64,000 nucleotides of DNA. It comes from Flavobacterium sp. UBA7680 (GTDB lineage Bacteria > Bacteroidota > Bacteroidia > Flavobacteriales > Flavobacteriaceae). Of this stretch, positions 62,269 through 64,000 are shown one piece after another (the first letter of the stretch is position 1; the number at the start of each line of letters is the position of its first letter). A program made the translations under genes and the position numbers. The notes below the pieces were generated by a model. It had not been told where the DNA came from. It ran no database searches and was given only the letters and a program-made list of their open reading frames with translations. The stretch spans positions 176,686 through 240,685 of the forward strand of contig NZ_DLHA01000028.1 in NCBI RefSeq assembly GCF_002482975.1, given 5' to 3'.

Positions 62269-63177
62269 TTACCAAAGATTTGTTGGATAAACTTTTTGCG
62301 CTCTTAACTTTTCAATTTCTTTTTTTACTATTTCTTTATCCTCTTTATAGGTTACTCCAAACCATTTTGCATTGGACTGAAGTACTTCGACAGACGCATT
62401 ATCTGATTTTAAAATCTCGTTTACGACAGATGTAATAAAAAATTCGGCTTTTAAATCGTGTTCATTATCTTTTAGGAACTGCTCAAAAAGTGCGCCTCCA
62501 AACTCAAAACATTTTGGCGTAAAGCCCCAAAAATTCATCGAAACAATTGTATTTTCATCAATTGGAATAAATTCTCCGTTATCGTCTTTACGCATCAGTT
62601 TGCCATCTATTTTTTCGATGTGTGTGCGTTCTGTAACATCGGTTAAATAATTATTTTCATCAACCTGACATTCTCCTCTGGAAACAAAACCATGATCTGA
62701 AACGGTATTTTTTAGCAGATACGCCATCATATTAAAGTTGTATGATTCTTTATCTAATTCTGTCAAGGCTTTTGCCATGATTTCAAAAGCTTCTTTACCG
62801 TAAAAATCATCTGCGTTTATGATGGCGAAATTTTCCGTTACTTCATCTTTTGCCATTAAAAGTGCGTGTCCGGTTCCCCACGGTTTTTTTCTTTCGGGAT
62901 TTAAGTATTGCGGCGGTACATTTTCAATTTCCTGAAAAACATATCCTACCTCAGCTTTTCCTTCTAATTTCTTATTGAATATTTCTTTACACTCTTCTTC
63001 AATGTTTTTACTTATAATAAATACAAATTTTCCAAAACCTGCCTGCAATGCATCATATATCGAAAAATCCATAATGGTATCTCCTTCGGGCGTAAATGTA
63101 TCTAACTGTTTTAATCCTCCATATCGACTTCCAATACCTGCCGCCAGGATCACGAGAGTAGGTTTACTTTTGCTCAT
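62269..63177 (-). CDS. Sugar-1-phosphate nucleotidyltransferase
   Basis: A 302-residue Rossmann-like nucleotidyltransferase. The N-terminal signature is LAAGIGSRYGGLKQ (11-24), where the Gly-Arg binds the NTP. INADDFYG carries the metal Asp, and FNMMAYLLKNTVSDHG the following strand. It likely joins UTP to N-acetylhexosamine-1-phosphate made by the neighbouring kinase. It is the first gene of the minus-strand salvage operon, and paired operators lie 236-270 bases before it. Confidence 0.82.
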   Translation of the reverse strand: MSKSKPTLVILAAGIGSRYGGLKQLDTFTPEGDTIMDFSIYDALQAGFGKFVFIISKNIEEECKEIFNKKLEGKAEVGYVFQEIENVPPQYLNPERKKPWGTGHALLMAKDEVTENFAIINADDFYGKEAFEIMAKALTELDKESYNFNMMAYLLKNTVSDHGFVSRGECQVDENNYLTDVTERTHIEKIDGKLMRKDDNGEFIPIDENTIVSMNFWGFTPKCFEFGGALFEQFLKDNEHDLKAEFFITSVVNEILKSDNASVEVLQSNAKWFGVTYKEDKEIVKKEIEKLRAQKVYPTNLW

Positions 63178-63412
63178 TTAAATAGTATTATTAGTTGGTT
63201 ATTATTTTTAAGGTTTTTGGTCGTTTTTCGGCTTTTAAAAATGATTCTGAAAAAGCGATTATTTTGCAATTTTTAGATATTGAAAATTTCTCTTATAAAT
63301 TGAAAAATAAATATTAATCTGACAATTATATCGTTAATATGATGCGTAATGTGATTAATATTCGGCTAAAGTATATATTAATATTTTATAAAAAAAGAAA
63401 ATAGTGTTAAAA

Positions 63413-63447
63413 TGTGCTCGAACACAATAAAAATGTTTTCGAACACA
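63413..63447. promoter_or_regulatory. Paired LacI-type operators between lacI-type gene and nucleotidyltransferase gene
   Basis: Sites TGTGCTCGAACACA (63413-63426) and TGTTTTCGAACACA (63434-63447) are near-perfect palindromes, 21 bases apart. They match the pair at 54534-54570. In the 320-base divergent gap they can serve the regulator gene itself and the salvage operon. Confidence 0.82.
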
Positions 63448-63482
63448 TGTAATTTAATATTTTCTCATATTTGATTTTTATA

Positions 63483-63490
63483 TATATTTG
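63483..63490 (+). promoter_or_regulatory. -7 element TATATTTG before the lacI-type gene
   Basis: A perfect TAnnTTTG box, 36 bases past the second operator. It lies only 7 bases before the ATG, so transcripts would be almost leaderless; a CATATTTG at 63466-63473 is a weaker alternative. Confidence 0.4.
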
Positions 63491-63497
63491 TTTCTAT

Positions 63498-64000
63498 ATG
63501 GATAAGATTTATACAATTAAGGATATTGCAGAACTTGCAGGAGTTTCAAAAGGGACTGTTGACCGTGTTTTGCATAAAAGAGGAAAAGTATCTGAAGATG
63601 CTTTAAAAAAGGTGAATGAAGTTCTGGACAGAATTGATTATCAGCCTAATTTAATGGCACGAAGTTTAAAGAAAACTCAGATTTACTCGATTTGTGTCCT
63701 TATTCCTGATTCTGCAAACGATCCGTATTGGCAGCCTTGTATTGATGGTATAAACGATGCCAAAAAAGAGTTTAAATCTTTTAACGTAAAAGTGGAAATT
63801 TTCCTGTTTGATCCTACGAGTACGGCTTCTTTTGTAGAAACGAATCAAAACGTATTAAATTCTTCTCCAGATGCGGTTCTGCTTGTGCCGTTATTTCATA
63901 AGGAAGCTCTTGATGCTATTGAAACTTATAATTCTAAAGGTATTATTTCGAGTATTTTTAATAACCAGCTTAAATCGAGTGCGATAAAAAGTTTTGTTGG
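63498..64000 (+). CDS. LacI family transcriptional regulator (partial)
   Basis: The first 167 residues of a LacI/GalR regulator, cut by the right edge. The helix-turn-helix TIKDIAELAGVSKGTVDRVL (6-25) and hinge PNLMARSLKK are canonical. The periplasmic-binding-like domain begins with YSICVLIPDSANDPYW, so it belongs to the Bacteroidota group with a sugar-binding type I fold. It most probably binds the four palindromes of this region and answers to an N-acetylhexosamine or its phosphate. Confidence 0.92.
   Translation, partial: MDKIYTIKDIAELAGVSKGTVDRVLHKRGKVSEDALKKVNEVLDRIDYQPNLMARSLKKTQIYSICVLIPDSANDPYWQPCIDGINDAKKEFKSFNVKVEIFLFDPTSTASFVETNQNVLNSSPDAVLLVPLFHKEALDAIETYNSKGIISSIFNNQLKSSAIKSFV

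Overview
The window is a stretch of an AT-rich Bacteroidota chromosome, almost certainly Flavobacterium or a close relative. The evidence is the gene types (SusC/SusD pair, TonB-dependent receptors, an orphan type IX secretion sorting tail, DUF2490, DUF4832), TAnnTTTG-type -7 promoter elements, weak Shine-Dalgarno sites, a tmRNA with tag GENNYALAA, and many short palindromic dispersed repeats. The identification rests on reading the sequence; no database search was run.

Left part (1-10 kb): the 3'-missing end of a menE-like acyl-CoA ligase with a CPBP protease, an ArsC-like reductase, an outer-membrane beta-barrel receptor, a 57-residue membrane protein, fumarase (fumC), an AlaDH/saccharopine-dehydrogenase-like enzyme, a secreted serine hydrolase and the tmRNA gene ssrA.

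10-18 kb: behind ssrA there is a degraded second copy of the tmRNA 3' half (11953-12089) and a shorter third trace (about 14124-14170). They bracket a mug glycosylase plus aldo/keto reductase module and a Ser/Thr kinase plus DUF3010 module. This looks like repeated integration at the tmRNA end, with no integrase left. An EEP-family phosphohydrolase, a bestrophin-like channel, a small acidic protein, a pirin and an NmrA-like oxidoreductase follow.

18-29 kb: a large GAF-GAF-GAF-AAA-Fis sigma-54 activator faces a good sigma-54 promoter in front of the NmrA-like gene. The oxidative pentose phosphate operon gnd-zwf-pgl follows, then two tandem palindrome-rich elements of about 180 bp, an SDR/AraC gene pair, a relic of a T9SS cargo gene and a DUF2490 protein.

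29-44 kb: a zinc-ribbon-only IS1595-like protein, a roadblock-like protein, a BtuB-like receptor divergent from a MocR-type regulator that lacks the PLP lysine, a second SDR/AraC pair, a TetR/SDR pair with a shared operator, and a drug-efflux operon (TolC, HlyD, two ABC ATPases, two permeases) flanked by two copies of a perfect TetR-type palindrome.

44-64 kb: one long minus-strand polysaccharide/amino-sugar locus. SusC, SusD, a DUF4832 protein, a PKD lipoprotein, a NagX-like acetyltransferase and a GH109-type enzyme capture and cut the glycan. A FucP/NagP-type transporter, N-acetylhexosamine 1-kinase, nucleotidyltransferase, UDP-sugar 4-epimerase, phosphohexosamine mutase and a NagB-LmbE fusion can carry N-acetylhexosamines to fructose 6-phosphate. 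A divergent LacI regulator is cut by the right edge. Four copies of one LacI-type palindrome sit in front of susC and in the lacI/nucleotidyltransferase intergenic region, tying the whole 19-kb block into one regulon.
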